Positions 18,027 through 27,001 of a DNA stretch of 64,000 nt are shown one piece after another (positions within the stretch are counted from its first letter, which is position 1; the number at the start of each line of letters is the position of its first letter). Under the pieces are notes generated by a model. It did not search any database. It saw nothing but the letters and a program-made list of their open reading frames with translations, and was not told the origin of the DNA. The position numbers and the translations under genes were made by a program. Origin of the DNA: an uncultured Clostridia bacterium (GTDB taxonomy: Bacteria; Bacillota; Clostridia; Christensenellales; Borkfalkiaceae); contig CANQMN010000001.1 in assembly GCA_947624965.1 (NCBI GenBank), positions 124,001 to 188,000 of the forward strand, written 5' to 3'.

Positions 18027-18818
18027 TTAAATGGGTTCGTCGAGCATGTAGTCGATCGCGCCGTCCACCGACTGTCCGCCATCCACGACGAACGTCTGCC
18101 CCACGATGAAGGAGGCGGCATCCGAGGCGAGGAAGAGGATGAGCGGCACGATATCGTCCACGTTCCCGAGCCTTCCCGCGGGGATCTTGCGGAGAAAGGC
18201 TTTGAGCTCCGCCTCGTTGTAGCGCGTCGTCGCGCAGGTGGAAATAAACCCGGGCGCGACGCAGTTCACGTTGATGCCGTGCTTTATCACCTCCACACCG
18301 AGCGTCTTTGTGAACATCTCCAAGCCGCCCTTCGCCGCGCAGTACGGGAGCGCCTTCCTGCGCACCCACGTAACGCTCCCGTGCACCGAACCGACGTTGA
18401 CGATCTTTCCGTGCACGCCGTTTTCGATCATGTTCTTCACGGCGAGGCGGGAAGTATACGCCGCATGGCTGAGGTTGAGCCGTATCTGGTAGTCCCAATA
18501 GTCCACGGGCATCTCCTCGAAGCCGCCCGCGGGCATTTTGAGGGCGCCGCCCGCGTTGTTCACGAGCACGTCGATGTGTCCAAAATCGCGGAAGAAACTT
18601 TTCATCATGCGCTCCACCTCTCCGCTCTCCGCCACGTCACAGAGATATAATTCGGCGCGCACGCCGTATCCCCGCGCCTGCTCCGCCACTTCCTCGCCGC
18701 GGCGGGGATCCTTGTTGCAGTTGATGCCCACGTTGTAGCCCTGCTTTGCAAAAGCGAGCGCTGCCGCCTCGCCGATCCCGTGCGAAGAGCCCGTGACGAG
18801 CACGTTCTTTGCTTCCAT
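18027..18818 (-). CDS. short-chain dehydrogenase/reductase
   Basis: A 263-residue classical SDR. TGSSHGIGEAAALAF is the nucleotide-binding motif, VLVNNAGGAL follows, NVGSVHGS has the catalytic Ser and YCAAK carries the catalytic Tyr and Lys near residues 155-159. The PGFISTCATTRYN and PAGRLGNVDDIV segments are usual for glucose/gluconate-type dehydrogenases. It would oxidise or reduce a hydroxyl of a sugar acid or 2-keto-3-deoxy acid with NAD(P). It lies between the dehydratase (45-nt gap) and the MBL hydrolase (3-nt gap). Confidence 0.9.
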   Translation of the reverse strand: MEAKNVLVTGSSHGIGEAAALAFAKQGYNVGINCNKDPRRGEEVAEQARGYGVRAELYLCDVAESGEVERMMKSFFRDFGHIDVLVNNAGGALKMPAGGFEEMPVDYWDYQIRLNLSHAAYTSRLAVKNMIENGVHGKIVNVGSVHGSVTWVRRKALPYCAAKGGLEMFTKTLGVEVIKHGINVNCVAPGFISTCATTRYNEAELKAFLRKIPAGRLGNVDDIVPLILFLASDAASFIVGQTFVVDGGQSVDGAIDYMLDEPI

Positions 18819-18821
18819 ATC

Positions 18822-19694
18822 TCAAACTTCTCCTTGTATTTTTTTCAGATGTTCGCGCACCGTATAGCGCGCGAGAAAAAGATGTTCCGGCATCTTGCCG
18901 CCCCGCGCGCGGATGAGCGCTTCGGCGCACGCGCGCGGCGTTTTTCCCTCCTTGGAGAACCGCTCTACTTCCTCTTGGTAAATATCGGTGAGTTCCAAAC
19001 AGAAGGAAAGATACCGCTTGCACGCCTCCTTTCCCTCGGCGACCGCGCCGAGCGGGCGGAAGGGATGCCCGCACACGATGCGCGCCGCGTCCAACGCCAT
19101 GAGCCTTCGGATGCTCGCGCGGTAGTCGTCGAGATACATATAAAGCCCGACGCCCTGCGTGTCCGTGCCGTCCTGTTGCAGGCTGTCCCCCGTGAGAAGG
19201 GTCCCCGTGCGCCCGTCGAAAAAGCACACGGCGTCGTCGTCGTGCCCGCTCGTCGGGATGACGCAGAGCCTGTCTGCGCAGTCGCCCTCCCGCAGGCACA
19301 GCTGTACCGCAACGCCGCGCAGATGGCGGGAAGGCGGCGGGCTGTCCTCGGGAAAGGTGCGGCGGATCGCGATATTGCAGGCGAGCGGATCGGCGAGCTT
19401 CTCCCGTTGCAACGCCGTCGCGGCGACGCGGAGACGGGGCGCGAGCTCCTTCAAGCGCGCGTGTCCGCCGATGTGGTCGCCGTGCGTGTGCGTGCAGAGA
19501 AGAAGGTCGAGATCGGACGGCGCCGCCCCGAACTTTCGGAGCGCGGGAAGGATCGCCCCGTCCACGCCCTCCGCGTCGAGCCCGCTGTCGATGAGCGTCA
19601 ACGCCTCGCCGCGGACGAGATAGACGCCCGCCCAGATGCCGTTGAAGGGGATCTTCAAGAGATAGATCCCGTCCGCAACGCATTCAAATTTCAT
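18822..19694 (-). CDS. metallo-beta-lactamase fold hydrolase
   Basis: A 290-residue MBL-fold protein. CTHTHGDHIGGH is the HxHxDH zinc motif near residue 65-75. PTSGHDDDAV, LLTGDSLQQDG and RIVCGHPF supply the remaining metal ligands. Such enzymes hydrolyse thioesters, lactones or phosphodiesters; in this locus a lactonase or thioesterase step is plausible. The ATG at 19694 overlaps the DUF2877 stop codon as ATGA, which fixes the start although the frame is open much further upstream. Confidence 0.88.
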   Translation of the reverse strand: MKFECVADGIYLLKIPFNGIWAGVYLVRGEALTLIDSGLDAEGVDGAILPALRKFGAAPSDLDLLLCTHTHGDHIGGHARLKELAPRLRVAATALQREKLADPLACNIAIRRTFPEDSPPPSRHLRGVAVQLCLREGDCADRLCVIPTSGHDDDAVCFFDGRTGTLLTGDSLQQDGTDTQGVGLYMYLDDYRASIRRLMALDAARIVCGHPFRPLGAVAEGKEACKRYLSFCLELTDIYQEEVERFSKEGKTPRACAEALIRARGGKMPEHLFLARYTVREHLKKIQGEV

Positions 19695-20500
19695 ACGATC
19701 CCCTCCCGCAGCAGTTTCATCGCTTCGAGCGCGCCCGCCGCCATGCCGCTGCCCGACGAGTGTCCCGCGCCGACGAGCCGTTCGGCGCAGACCGCGTCCG
19801 CAGGCAGACGGAGCGCGTCCGTCAGCGCGGTAAATTCCCCGCCCGTCGCGGCGCATTCGAGATATTCCGCCGAAATGGAGGAAGTCTCGTGTTCCGCCGT
19901 GCGGACGGCGTCCGACAGCGCGCCGAAGCAAGCGGGCAACCGCCGCTCGCGGAACCCGTACAAAAGTCCCGTCAAAAAGTCGTCCCCGTCGGGGGTGAGC
20001 CCGCGCCCCAGCCCGACGAGCCCGCGCGCCGCACGGAAAATTTTCGCCGCGTCGTTTTCGAGAAGTCCCGCTTCGAGCGCGCAGACGAGCGTCTCCGTCC
20101 GCTCCCGCAGCGGGGAATGCTCCCCGCTCCCTTTCGCGATGTCCGCGAACACGCCCCTGCCGAGCCGCGCGAACGCCTCCTCCAACGCCGTGAGGCGGAG
20201 CGCGCCGCAGCGGGGAAGCTCCGCGCGGGGCGGAAGCCCGCGCCGCAGGACGACGTCTCCGCAGAAGAGCGCGCGTCCGTCGTATTCCCAGATCCTCCCC
20301 TCCCTGCATTCGGGAAGAGTGAGCGGGGCGCGGTCGGCAAGCGCGACGCCGAAGCGGATCGCGCCGTACTCCTCGGCGTGGAGAAGACACACGCCCTTTC
20401 CGTCCGAGAGGTACACCCCCGCGGAATAACACCCGATCACCGCGAGGCGGAGCGGGGAGCGGAATTTACTTCCGAAGCGGCAATCCCAAAACCGTTTCAT
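19691..20500 (-). CDS. DUF2877 protein, YlbF/YahE (AllH) family
   Basis: A 269-residue protein of the DUF2877 family. The diagnostic LVGLGRGLTPDGDDFLTG lies near residue 160, and the C-terminal GAGHSSGSGMAAG near 250 corresponds to the second conserved glycine-rich motif. E. coli YlbF (AllH) and YahE are partners of FdrA/YahF and YlbE/YahG. Its presence beside FdrA and DUF1116 completes the three-protein set. The ATG at 20500 has GGAGGAG just upstream. The first 35 nt overlap the end of the acetate-kinase-like gene. Confidence 0.88.
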   Translation of the reverse strand: MKRFWDCRFGSKFRSPLRLAVIGCYSAGVYLSDGKGVCLLHAEEYGAIRFGVALADRAPLTLPECREGRIWEYDGRALFCGDVVLRRGLPPRAELPRCGALRLTALEEAFARLGRGVFADIAKGSGEHSPLRERTETLVCALEAGLLENDAAKIFRAARGLVGLGRGLTPDGDDFLTGLLYGFRERRLPACFGALSDAVRTAEHETSSISAEYLECAATGGEFTALTDALRLPADAVCAERLVGAGHSSGSGMAAGALEAMKLLREGIV

Positions 20501-21665
20501 ATGTCTCCTCCGCGACGACGCTCTCCTCGTCGGCGGGGACGACGAGCACGCGCACGGGCGCGCCGTCCTCCGCGATATCGCCGCCGAACGCCGCGGGCGC
20601 GCCGTTCTTCTCTTCGGAAATGCGCACGCCGAGCGCGCCGAGCTTTGCGCAGACCTCGCCCCGCACGAGGACGGAATGTTCGCCGATCCCTCCCGTAAAG
20701 GAGAGGACGTCCAGCCCGCCGAGTTCGGCGAAAAACGCGCCGACATACCGTACGATCGCGCATATGTACACATCGAGCGCAAGTTTTGCGCGCGCGTCTC
20801 CCGCGGCGGCGGCGCGCTCGATATCGCGCATGTCGCCGCTCGTGCCCGAGAGACCCTTCAACCCCGCGCCCTTCGTGAGCGTTTCGCAGACCTCGCCGTA
20901 CGGGATCCCCCGCTTCACGAGGAGCGGGATGAGATAGCTGTCCACATCGCCGCACCGCGTCGCATGCGGGAGCCCCGTTTGCAGGGAAAAGCCGAACGAG
21001 GTGTCCACGCTCTTGCCGTCCGAAATGGCGCAGGCGGACGCGCTTCCCCCGAGGTGAAGGGAGACCGTTCTCTTTCCGCGCCCGTAACGCGCTTCGACGC
21101 ACCGCGCGACGTAGCCGTGCGATGCGCCGTGATAACCGTATTTGCGAACGCCGTATTTTTCCGCCCACGCATAGGGAAGCGCATAGAGCGTGCGCTCCCG
21201 CGGGATCGTGGTATGGAACGCCGTCTCGAACACGCCCACGAGGGGCGCGGACGGCAAAAGCGCGCGGAAGAGCGCAACGGCGTCGAGATAGGGTCGGTTG
21301 TGCGAGGGCGCGATGTCGAGGTATTCCTCCATGCCCGCGAGCACGGCGTCGTCCAGAAGGTGGACGCCGTAATACCCCTTCGCGATCACCGTCTTGAACC
21401 CCACGGCGGCGATGTCCCGTTCGGAGGAGACCGCGCCGCTCTCTTTCAGCGCGGCGAGGAACCTCTCGATCCCCTCGCGGTAGGAAGGCACGCCGTGCTC
21501 GGAGTCCGAGCGGGCGTACCCGCCCGCGGGGACCTCGCATGTAAAGACGCTCCGCGCCTCCCCGATCCGTTCGATTTTACACACAAACAGCGTTTGCTTT
21601 TCGGGGAAGCGGTACAGCTTGAATTTGAGCGACGTGCTTCCCGCGTTGCAGACGAGAATGTTCAT
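20466..21665 (-). CDS. acetate kinase family protein with altered acyl pocket
   Basis: A 399-residue ASKHA-fold kinase that aligns end to end with acetate kinase: NAGSTSLKF, YHGASHGYVARC, HLGGSASACAISDGKSVDTS, FTGGIGEHS and PADEE. Several residues conserved in acetate kinase differ when aligned by eye with the Methanosarcina enzyme. Arg91 of the HRVVHGG motif is Lys91 (GFKTVIAKG). Leu122 is Ser121 (APSHNR). Asp148 of FDTAFH is Glu147 (FETAFH). Phe179 is Tyr178, and Pro232 is Leu228. The enzyme may therefore use an acyl phosphate other than acetyl phosphate. The ATG at 21665 gives the canonical N-terminus but has a weak ribosome binding site. A TTG at 21680 with GGGAG upstream would add five residues. 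Confidence 0.85.
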   Translation of the reverse strand: MNILVCNAGSTSLKFKLYRFPEKQTLFVCKIERIGEARSVFTCEVPAGGYARSDSEHGVPSYREGIERFLAALKESGAVSSERDIAAVGFKTVIAKGYYGVHLLDDAVLAGMEEYLDIAPSHNRPYLDAVALFRALLPSAPLVGVFETAFHTTIPRERTLYALPYAWAEKYGVRKYGYHGASHGYVARCVEARYGRGKRTVSLHLGGSASACAISDGKSVDTSFGFSLQTGLPHATRCGDVDSYLIPLLVKRGIPYGEVCETLTKGAGLKGLSGTSGDMRDIERAAAAGDARAKLALDVYICAIVRYVGAFFAELGGLDVLSFTGGIGEHSVLVRGEVCAKLGALGVRISEEKNGAPAAFGGDIAEDGAPVRVLVVPADEESVVAEETYETVLGLPLRK

Positions 21666-21672
21666 ATCCGAT

Positions 21673-23430
21673 TCAACCAAGGATGATCTCCCGCATCCGT
21701 GCGAGCGGCGCCTTGGGCGCGCGTTCCTCTGTGAGCAGTCCGTTCTTCTCCTGCATGACGTCCGCGATTTGCGTGATACAGAACCCCGCGCAGGCGGGAA
21801 CGGAGCGGACGGCGTCCAGAATACTTTTGAGCCGCGCGAGGAAATCTTCGCTGTCGCGGGCGGCTTTTCCGTACCCCCATCCGCCGTTTTCGGTGTCCTG
21901 CTCGAAGGTGATCCCCACGCATTCGCTCAACACGACGGGCTGTCCCCCGTAGGCGTATCCCTTGCAGAAGGGCGCGCGCGTGAGCAGTCCCTTTACGCGC
22001 TCTCCCGAAAGGAACCCCGCCATGTCGGCATACGAATCGAGGATCCCCTGCCCCGTCCCCTCGTAGTTATGGATCGTTACGAGGTCGCTCTCGGTGTGAT
22101 CCCAGCCGTCGTTGGAGATCGCGAGCCGATCGGGACAGATCGTCTTGGTGAGATGGTACATCGCCCGCGTGAACGACTGTTCCCGTCCGTTCTCGGAGAC
22201 GTGCATGACGCCCCAGCTCTCGTTGAACGAGACATACGCCATGATGCACGGGAAATTGCGGTATTGCAGGAGCACTTCCTGCCACTGCGCGGAAAGGCGT
22301 GCCACGCTGTCCTCGGCGAAGGCATAGAAGGAGGGCATCTCGCACCAGAGGAGGAGCCCGTAGACGTCGCAGAAATAGCAGAACCGCTCGTCCTCTATCT
22401 TCTCGTGCTTGCGCACGCCGTTGAAGCCCAGCTCTTTGAGGAGTTTTACGTCCCGTTCCAGCTCGCAGGGCTCCCCCGTGAGACCGCCCTTTCCGAAATA
22501 CCCTTGGTCGAGCGCCATGCGCAGATAGACGCTCGGGAAGTAGTTGAGACGGAAGCTCCCGCCGTATGTATCGTAGCGGACGAGCGCGGAATAGGAGCCG
22601 ACGACGTCCGTCGGTTTCCCGTCCTCGAAAAGCGTATAGGTAACGTCATAGAGATTGGGCTGAGCGGGAGACCAATATTTCATGGGAAGGAGCTTATGTT
22701 TGTTGACGAGGCGGAGGACAATCTCGCCGTATCCGTCCGTAACGTCCGCCGTCGCCGCCGCGAGCTTCACGCCGTCGAACTCCGCCTCCACGCGAAGGCG
22801 CATGCCGGGCTTGGGATCTTTGACGCGGTAGCAATAGCGCACGCTGTCCTGTTCAAACAGGATATCCTGCGAGACGCGCTCGATATAGCGCGCGGGGACC
22901 CGCTCCATCCAGACGCTCTTCCAAATGCCCGTCGTCTCGGTATAAAAACAGCTCGCGCTCTGGGGCGTCCAACGCTGTTTCCCGCGCGGTTGCAGGATGT
23001 CCGCGGCGTCCTCGCACTTCACGGTGAGCGTATTCTCCCCGTCCGCGATCGCGTTCGTCGCGTCGAAGGTGAAGCGGGCGTACCCGCCCTCGTGCGCGCC
23101 GAGGAAAATTCCGTTCAGCCAAACTTTCGCGAGATAGTCGCACCCGTCGAAGTGGAGAAGGACGCGCCCCTCCCCCTTGGAGAAGGAGAAGGTACGGCGA
23201 TACCAAACGTTGTCGCAGGGGGCCTCCCTGCCTATTCCGCTCTTTTCCGTATGGTAGGAATAGGGAACGACGATTTCAAGCGGGAACGCGCCCCCTTTCT
23301 GCCAGTTTTCGCGCTCGCCGATGTTCTCCTCGTCAAACGCGAATTTCCATACGCCGTCGAGCGAGGTATAGTCCCCCCGCACGAACTGCGGACGGGGATA
23401 GTTTTCTCTGTAACATTTTACGTGTCGCAT
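21673..23430 (-). CDS. GH2 family glycosidase
   Basis: A 585-residue cytosolic glycoside hydrolase family 2 enzyme (beta-galactosidase, glucuronidase or mannosidase type). The N-terminal sugar-binding domain has SLDGVWKFAFDEE. The middle domain includes LLHFDGCDYLAKVWLNG. The TIM barrel carries GFNGVRKHEKIEDERFCY, the acid/base motif AYVSFNESWG near residue 400 and a probable nucleophile in VVLSECVG near 510. The barrel nucleophile motif is unusual, so specificity is open. It lies 3 nt after the permease gene and 7 nt before the kinase gene. Confidence 0.88.
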   Translation of the reverse strand: MRHVKCYRENYPRPQFVRGDYTSLDGVWKFAFDEENIGERENWQKGGAFPLEIVVPYSYHTEKSGIGREAPCDNVWYRRTFSFSKGEGRVLLHFDGCDYLAKVWLNGIFLGAHEGGYARFTFDATNAIADGENTLTVKCEDAADILQPRGKQRWTPQSASCFYTETTGIWKSVWMERVPARYIERVSQDILFEQDSVRYCYRVKDPKPGMRLRVEAEFDGVKLAAATADVTDGYGEIVLRLVNKHKLLPMKYWSPAQPNLYDVTYTLFEDGKPTDVVGSYSALVRYDTYGGSFRLNYFPSVYLRMALDQGYFGKGGLTGEPCELERDVKLLKELGFNGVRKHEKIEDERFCYFCDVYGLLLWCEMPSFYAFAEDSVARLSAQWQEVLLQYRNFPCIMAYVSFNESWGVMHVSENGREQSFTRAMYHLTKTICPDRLAISNDGWDHTESDLVTIHNYEGTGQGILDSYADMAGFLSGERVKGLLTRAPFCKGYAYGGQPVVLSECVGITFEQDTENGGWGYGKAARDSEDFLARLKSILDAVRSVPACAGFCITQIADVMQEKNGLLTEERAPKAPLARMREIILG

Positions 23431-23433
23431 AAA

Positions 23434-24444
23434 TTACCCCTTGATGCCGGTGATCGCGAGCGAGCCGACAAAGCATTTTTGGAAGCACAGATAGACGATA
23501 AAGAGCGGGATACACGTGATAAACGCGCCCGCATACAGGAGAGGTTTATCCGCATTCTGTGCAAAGGTGTACAAACGGACTTGCAGGGTAGACGAAGGGC
23601 TGTTCGAGCTCAAATAGATGGACGGCGCGAAGAAGTCGTTCCAATGTCCCACGAACCCGAACACGACCTGGCAGGCGACCGCGAGCCACATGTTGGGGAT
23701 CATGATGAGCAGAAAGCTCTTGAAATACCCGCACCCGTCGATCCTCGCCGCCTCGAACATTTCGTTGGGAATGCCGTTCATGAATTGGATAAAGAAGAAC
23801 GCCATGCTCACGTTTCCGAAGAAGGAGGGCAGGATGAGCGGCCATAGCGTGTTCGTGAGCCCCGCCATCATATAAATTTTGTACTGCGGGAGCAGAACGG
23901 AAGCGTACGGCACCATGAGCCCGCTCATGATGAAGAGCAGCCAAAACGTCTTGTGGCGCAGGCGCATCTTCGAGAACGCAAACGCCACGAGCGCGGAGAC
24001 GAACGTGCCGATGGGAATGGTCGCGATCTCCACGATCATCGTGTTTTTGAGTCCCGTGAGCAGTTGGAGCTTTTCAAACACGTCCACATAGTTTTTCCAC
24101 TGCGGCTCCGCGGGGAAGAACACCACGTGCAGGGTATTCGTCGCCTCCTCGATGGTCTTTATGCTCGTGAGGAGCATCCAAATGAAGGGGAACACCGTCG
24201 TGATGCACACGAGCGCGAGGAGCGTGTAGGAGAGCGCGAGCACGAACGATCTGTCGTATTTGCGGAAAACGTCCGCGGCGGACTTTTTCGCGTTCGCCCC
24301 CTCTTCCGCCGCGTCCCCCGCCGCGGGGGCGGCGGAGAGCCGCTTCTTCTCGCGGAGCGCGCGCGCTTTCAGGATATAGTACACGGCGATGAACACGGCG
24401 ATGACCGCGAGGATGACGCAGAGCACGATAAGGATAGGTTTCAT
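23434..24444 (-). CDS. carbohydrate ABC transporter permease, MalG type
   Basis: A 336-residue inner-membrane permease of the CUT1 sugar importer family. The EAA loop reads EAARIDGCGYFKSFLLIMIPN, the contact to the ATPase. It has an additional N-terminal transmembrane segment (residues 1-26) and a charged, alanine-rich linker before the usual six helices. It ends IAITGIKG, the common C-terminus of this family. No ATPase gene is in the window, so a shared MsiK/MalK-like ATPase elsewhere is expected. Confidence 0.92.
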   Translation of the reverse strand: MKPILIVLCVILAVIAVFIAVYYILKARALREKKRLSAAPAAGDAAEEGANAKKSAADVFRKYDRSFVLALSYTLLALVCITTVFPFIWMLLTSIKTIEEATNTLHVVFFPAEPQWKNYVDVFEKLQLLTGLKNTMIVEIATIPIGTFVSALVAFAFSKMRLRHKTFWLLFIMSGLMVPYASVLLPQYKIYMMAGLTNTLWPLILPSFFGNVSMAFFFIQFMNGIPNEMFEAARIDGCGYFKSFLLIMIPNMWLAVACQVVFGFVGHWNDFFAPSIYLSSNSPSSTLQVRLYTFAQNADKPLLYAGAFITCIPLFIVYLCFQKCFVGSLAITGIKG

Positions 24445-24462
24445 GATCTCTTTCCGCGCCTC

Positions 24463-25485
24463 CTATACGCTGTATACCCACTTGTTGGACCGCTTGAATT
24501 GCAGCACGGTGAGCGCCATGATGACGATGGAGAGCAGCACCGATGCCGCCGCCGCAAGTCCGTAATTGCGCTGATAGATGCCGTAATTCCAGATGAACCA
24601 AACAACGGTCTGCGACCCCTGCGAACCGGGCGCGAAGATGACCGAATCGTTATAGCTCTGCAAATTGCCGATGATGCCCATCACGAGGAGATAGAACGTC
24701 GTGGGCGTAACGAGCGGGAAGGTGATCTTCCAGAACTTCGTCCAGCGGCTCGCGCCGTCGATCTCCGCCGCGTCGTAATAGGTGTCGCTGACGGAGAGAC
24801 ACCCCGCGATGTAGAGGATCATCGTGCGCCCGAGCGAGCCCCACGTGTTCTTGATGATGATGGCGAGCCGCGTGAGGTGCACGTTGGAGAACCAGTTGAC
24901 GTTGATCCCGAACAGCTGGTTCAAGAGCCCGTACTCCGTCGCGAACAGATACTGCCAGATGTAGCCCATCGCGACCGCAGAGGCGACGACCGGCAGATAG
25001 ATGAGCAAGCGGAACGTCGATTTCAATTTCAGGTCCTTTTGGCTGAGCACGGCGGCGAGCAACAATCCCCCCGCCATACCGAGCGGCACGCTGAACATGA
25101 GGAGCACCGTGTTCAGAATGCTCCGCAGAAAGATCTGCGAATACAGCGGGTGGGTGAAAAGATCGGCATACTGCTTGAATCCCGCCCAAAACTTTTCGTT
25201 GCCGAGATAGGTGAACAGCGTGTTGGGGAACCTCTGCGGATCCATGTTGCTGAAACTGTAAATGATGCAGGCGGCGACGGGGATCAGCGTAAAGACGATG
25301 AACCCGATCAGTTTGACCGAGATAAAGCCGAACGCAATGCGGCTCTCACGGATCTCCAACTTACTGCGCCGCTTCTTCCGCCCGCCTTCGGGACGTTCGG
25401 GCGGAAGCTCTCCGGCTGTCCCGCGCGCGCCGTCCGCGCGCGGCGCGGGGACCTCGATCCCCGCTTCGTTTGTCAATTCTTTCAT
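24463..25485 (-). CDS. carbohydrate ABC transporter permease, MalF type
   Basis: A 340-residue permease with six or more transmembrane helices and an EAA loop DAAEIDGASRWTKFWKITFP. The N-terminal 50 residues are a proline- and charge-rich cytosolic tail. It pairs with the MalG-type permease 18 nt downstream and with the binding protein 10 nt upstream, forming an importer for oligosaccharides released by the GH43 and other enzymes of the locus. Confidence 0.92.
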   Translation of the reverse strand: MKELTNEAGIEVPAPRADGARGTAGELPPERPEGGRKKRRSKLEIRESRIAFGFISVKLIGFIVFTLIPVAACIIYSFSNMDPQRFPNTLFTYLGNEKFWAGFKQYADLFTHPLYSQIFLRSILNTVLLMFSVPLGMAGGLLLAAVLSQKDLKLKSTFRLLIYLPVVASAVAMGYIWQYLFATEYGLLNQLFGINVNWFSNVHLTRLAIIIKNTWGSLGRTMILYIAGCLSVSDTYYDAAEIDGASRWTKFWKITFPLVTPTTFYLLVMGIIGNLQSYNDSVIFAPGSQGSQTVVWFIWNYGIYQRNYGLAAAASVLLSIVIMALTVLQFKRSNKWVYSV

Positions 25486-25495
25486 CCGCGTTTCC

Positions 25496-26980
25496 TTATG
25501 AGTTCTGGATCTCTTTCATCTCATCCAGCCAGTTCTGCATCGTGGGCGCGAGGGCGTTGAGGGATTCCCGCGCGGAAATCTGCCCCTTCCACACCGATTT
25601 TCCGTTGGTGCCCTGCCCGTCCAGCCACTGCGCGAAGTACGTTCTCCACGTGCTCGAATAGGTGAACCTGCCGGGGCGGTACTTGCCCGTTACCGCGTCG
25701 ACATACGTCGTAACGCCGTCCTGCGCCGTCTTGGTCTGCCCGCATCCGTCGATGACGTCGATCCACACGGAGCGGTTCTTCGGCGTCTCGTTGGAGAGCA
25801 CGCCCTTGGTGTTCCCGGAAAACTCCGCCGCCATGCTCCGAAGGTTGGGGATTGCCTGTCCCCTTCTGTACTGCGAGCGCTGGGAGCCCTCGTACGTCGC
25901 GAGGTACTTCGCGAGGTACGCCGCGTGCTCTTTGATCTGGGAATTTGCGGAGATGCAGTATCCCATGCTCCCCACATACGCCGTGGAGACCGCCCCTTCG
26001 GCGGGACCGACGCAGACGGGCGCAAGATCCCATTCAAAGCTGATCTGCTTCCAGTAGTCCTTCATCTTCCACGGTCCCGCATAGTAGAACAGCGCGCGCC
26101 CGTTGATGAAAGCCGTCTCGTCCGTGCCCGTGGTGCCGCCGCGCGGCGCGATGATGCCCTCGGAATACAGCCTCTGCATAAACTCTATCGCCTGAACGAA
26201 GTTGTTGTCCGTGATGCGCTGTTGGGAGGCGTCCGGGGTGAAATAGTCCGCGTTGTTGGAATAGATCGCCGAATCGAGGTCGTACCCCGCGCACGGATAG
26301 AACTCGCCGTCGTACTCGCCTTTGAGCTTGGTGCACACGTCGATGAACTCGTCGAAGGTATACGGCTCCGTCGCGGAGGGAAGAGAGATCTGCATCTGCG
26401 CGGGCTTGCCTTGGTTGTACTTTTCCATGAGATCTTCAAAGAGCGTCTTGTTGTACATGAGCCCGAGCGGACCCTGATCCTTGGGATAGCCGTAGAACCC
26501 GCAGTTCGGGTCGTCCTTGTCCCAGCCGTAGAGATCGGTCTCGGTGTTGTAGCAATACGCCTCCGCCGCATAGGTGTACACCTGCTCGTCGAGCTCGTCC
26601 ATGTCCACGAACTCCTTGTAGTCGGCGATGAGCCCGTTCTCCGCGAACGCGATGAACTGGTCGTCGCTCAACATGAAGAGATCGGGCAAATTGGACCCCA
26701 TGCCGTTGATCTTCTGCATATACGCGCTCTCGTTGGCAGACCAGTCGATCTGGATATCGTAGTTGGGATTGTCCTGCATGAAGTCGTTGATGAACACTTC
26801 GTAGTTCGCCTCTTCGGAATCGTTGCTGCGCCCCGCAAAGGTGAGGTGGACGATGCCCTGCTCGTCGACGAAACCGCCGTTCTTCGTTCCGCAGGCGGCG
26901 ATCCCCGCGACCGCCGTCGCGGCAAGTGCGGCGGAGACCGCCACGGAAATAAATTTCAAATGCTTTCTCATGTTTTTCAC
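25496..26980 (-). CDS. extracellular solute-binding lipoprotein of the sugar importer
   Basis: A 494-residue lipoprotein of the family 1 solute-binding proteins. The signal segment ends in lipobox GIAAC near residue 29. The mature part starts KNGGFVDEQGIVHLTFAGRSNDSEEANYE and includes PDLFMLSDDQFIAFAENGLI and GRALFYYAGPWKMKDYW, typical of oligosaccharide-binding proteins. It delivers sugars to the two permeases encoded directly downstream. It is tethered to the outer face of the membrane. Confidence 0.92.
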   Translation of the reverse strand: MKNMRKHLKFISVAVSAALAATAVAGIAACGTKNGGFVDEQGIVHLTFAGRSNDSEEANYEVFINDFMQDNPNYDIQIDWSANESAYMQKINGMGSNLPDLFMLSDDQFIAFAENGLIADYKEFVDMDELDEQVYTYAAEAYCYNTETDLYGWDKDDPNCGFYGYPKDQGPLGLMYNKTLFEDLMEKYNQGKPAQMQISLPSATEPYTFDEFIDVCTKLKGEYDGEFYPCAGYDLDSAIYSNNADYFTPDASQQRITDNNFVQAIEFMQRLYSEGIIAPRGGTTGTDETAFINGRALFYYAGPWKMKDYWKQISFEWDLAPVCVGPAEGAVSTAYVGSMGYCISANSQIKEHAAYLAKYLATYEGSQRSQYRRGQAIPNLRSMAAEFSGNTKGVLSNETPKNRSVWIDVIDGCGQTKTAQDGVTTYVDAVTGKYRPGRFTYSSTWRTYFAQWLDGQGTNGKSVWKGQISARESLNALAPTMQNWLDEMKEIQNS

Positions 26981-27001
26981 TCCTTATGAAAGTTTATCTT
27001 T

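Noticed and set aside
11792..20500. Allantoin/oxamate degradation operon
   Set aside because: No allantoinase, ureidoglycolate or carbamate kinase gene is nearby; all neighbours concern sugars and sugar acids.
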